Positions 62,402-64,000 of a stretch of DNA of 64,000 nt are shown here, one piece after another. Every line of letters starts with the position of its first letter. The first letter of the stretch is position 1. Under the pieces are notes generated by a model. That model was not told the DNA's origin and ran no database searches. It worked only from the letters and a program-made list of their open reading frames with translations. The translations under genes were made by a program, and so were the position numbers. The stretch is from the NCBI GenBank assembly GCA_903772945.1, contig CAICTM010000010.1:62001-126000 (forward strand). Reading direction: 5' to 3'. The stretch is from Seminavis robusta. Its lineage: Eukaryota > Bacillariophyta > Bacillariophyceae > Naviculales > Naviculaceae.

Positions 62402-64000
62402 GAAGCACAGAAGCACCATTAGCATTGCATTGTACAGTTGAGAGTTGAGAGTTGATGGGGGGTACAGAGAGATAAAGCAAGTCAAAGCAACCAAGCTAGC
62501 AAGTACCAGTATACTCATCCATGCAGGACGAAGATTCCTGCTCAAGCAGCGCTACTTTGCTTAAAACATGTATTCAACTTAACGATAAACATATTCATAT
62601 CTACTACATTAAAAATCCATTCACCAACCGATCCACAAACCCCAAGTATTTTGCTGGGTGTAGTAGCTACTACGTTAGTTAATATTAACAGTATCCTCAG
62701 ATTATTGTAGACACAGCACAACTAGCTAGGAAGCAAAGGACAGGACGACCCAAGCTTCCAAGCTTCCAACCAAACCTTCCAAGCTTCCAACCAAACCTTG
62801 AAGCTTCAAACCCACACAGCAAACTCAGTGGCTACCTGGTACCAGCCGCTCTAGCAGCTACTGAGTACTGGCTGGCTAGCTAGAGCCATAGCAACCGCAG
62901 CAAAGGCTACTCGGAGAAACGGAGATGTACGGCGGCTTATTTTTGACTTAACCGCGAACGCAATACTATACTTAAAAAGCACTTTCCGATATGACTCTTC
63001 GAGATTTAAATGGAGGTGAAATAGGGGCAGTATTTGGGGCAGTACACGTCACCTTTCTAAATCTTGAAGTGGTACCATCACAGAACGCCTTAGAGGCTCG
63101 TGCTCCCCGCCACTCAGGTCTACAAGCAGGAATTAAAATTAGATTGCCTTACTCTGGCTAATCCACACTAACTTCTACAACGTAGGAGTACTCTAGAGTA
63201 CCATACCACGATGACGAAGCCATGACGATATCGTATGACAGATGACAGTATCATCGAGCTGCCCGTTTCGTCATCAGGAGGAGGTCACCCCACAACCTCC
63301 CCACACCACTCCACGCGCCACCCCCAAAGATCACAGGGTCTCCTTCAAGCCAAGTAAAGCAACAGAGCTGTTAGCCACTAAAAGCCGTTTGGTGCTTGTT
63401 TCTGCCCGTCACATTACTTCTCTGTGACCGACAAAGTTTGCAATCCTTTCAAGGTTGTCGTTGGCATTTCTGGAGCTGTTCATTGCAGTGTGTGATAATG
63501 TAACTCTCCAGAAGTGGTTTAACATATGCAGTGAACCAGGTCAAGAACCATGATCTCTAACTGCACGTCACTTCACCAATCAAACGAAGCAACAAGCAAT
63601 CCCCTTGAACGAGGAGAAACCGCGATCTCGCCTTGTCAAACGTCCAGTGTTCAGACAAGAGGGTTATCGGTCACGCCTCTGCTCGTGGAACGTGGAACTG
63701 GTGTCAATGATGAGGGTCCTGACTCGCTGACCGCGACGGCAGTGCATGTAGGTACCATAGATCTAAAGCAGAGGATCAATCTGATAAGGGACTCTTGGCA
63801 ATTCTCGCGGGAAGTCGAGTCGTCAAAAAGCGAGACACTGGAACAAACCAAGCAGTGACAACACGTGCCTTTCCCATGGCTGCCTGCTTCCTAAATCATT
63901 TCTCTTTGGGTGTTAGAGCCAACCCGAATATGGCACACTAGTAATAGAGTTCAGTAGGCCACAGCCCAAGGAAATGCACAACCACCAAAAATTGTGGATC
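62402..64000. other. Intergenic stretch to the window edge, no well-supported gene
   Basis: A 21-bp tandem repeat (CCAAGCTTCCAACCAAACCTT) lies at about 62751-62812. A 102-codon plus-strand frame at 63550-63858 starts at ACCATGATC and is protein-like in parts, but no family is recognised; not called with confidence. Confidence 0.4.
62751..62812 (+). repeat. Tandem repeat of a CAAGCTTCCAACCAAACC unit
   Basis: About three head-to-tail copies of a roughly 21-bp unit, the last degenerate (AAGCTTCAAACCC). Confidence 0.7.

Noticed and set aside
1-64000. Reverse transcriptase, integrase, capsid or CRISPR signatures
   Set aside because: Looked for the catalytic motifs and repeat-spacer structure on both strands and saw none.

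Overview
The window looks like nuclear DNA of a diatom (stramenopile alga), most likely a pennate. Supporting signs are: a DUF6824-type regulator of the kind abundant in diatoms; a signal peptide plus Phe-start (ASAFAP-like) plastid-targeting presequence; short GT-AG introns (77-176 bp) in a minority of genes; and moderate GC with intergenic DNA full of GCTAGC, ACCGGTACCGGT and TACATGTA words. No bacterial operon structure, rRNA or CRISPR was seen. No reverse transcriptase, integrase or capsid domain was recognised.

Layout. 0-6 kb: a membrane fatty-acid-hydroxylase-type gene cut by the window edge, a short motif-bearing protein, and the DUF6824 gene. 9.5-13 kb: a long intact pogo/Tigger-like DDE transposase gene. 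13-17.5 kb: a divergent pair of small unknown genes and a two-exon LRR-like gene. 19.7-22 kb: a gene joining a 2-oxoglutarate-oxygenase-like domain to a Ctr copper-transporter domain. 22-27 kb: two more members of the short motif family. 30.3-34.6 kb: a 1426-residue rhodopsin-PAS-histidine kinase-receiver-Hpt protein, a complete putative light-driven phosphorelay in one chain. 35.3-37.9 kb: a decayed element with terminal inverted repeats. 39-47.3 kb: a recent inverted duplication of a secreted-protein gene flanking a mucin-stalked trypsin. 48-55 kb: a plastid-targeted protein, an SLC35B-type transporter and a double NmrA protein. 57.7-62.4 kb: two further members of the short motif family on either side of a SNAP25-like SNARE.

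The two most notable items are the one-chain rhodopsin phosphorelay and an apparently undescribed family of five short, disordered, Ser/Arg/Pro-rich proteins. The five are dispersed over 60 kb. They share only an ordered set of short motifs: N-terminal I-P-x-x-I-x-[IV]-P, then an R-W motif, then two PxxPx[RK] motifs. The rest of each protein is unalignable by eye.

Most genes here are unrelated single transcription units, not a pathway. About half the window is intergenic. Several stretches contain short broken coding-like pieces that suggest decayed genes. All calls are from reading the sequence; no database search was possible.
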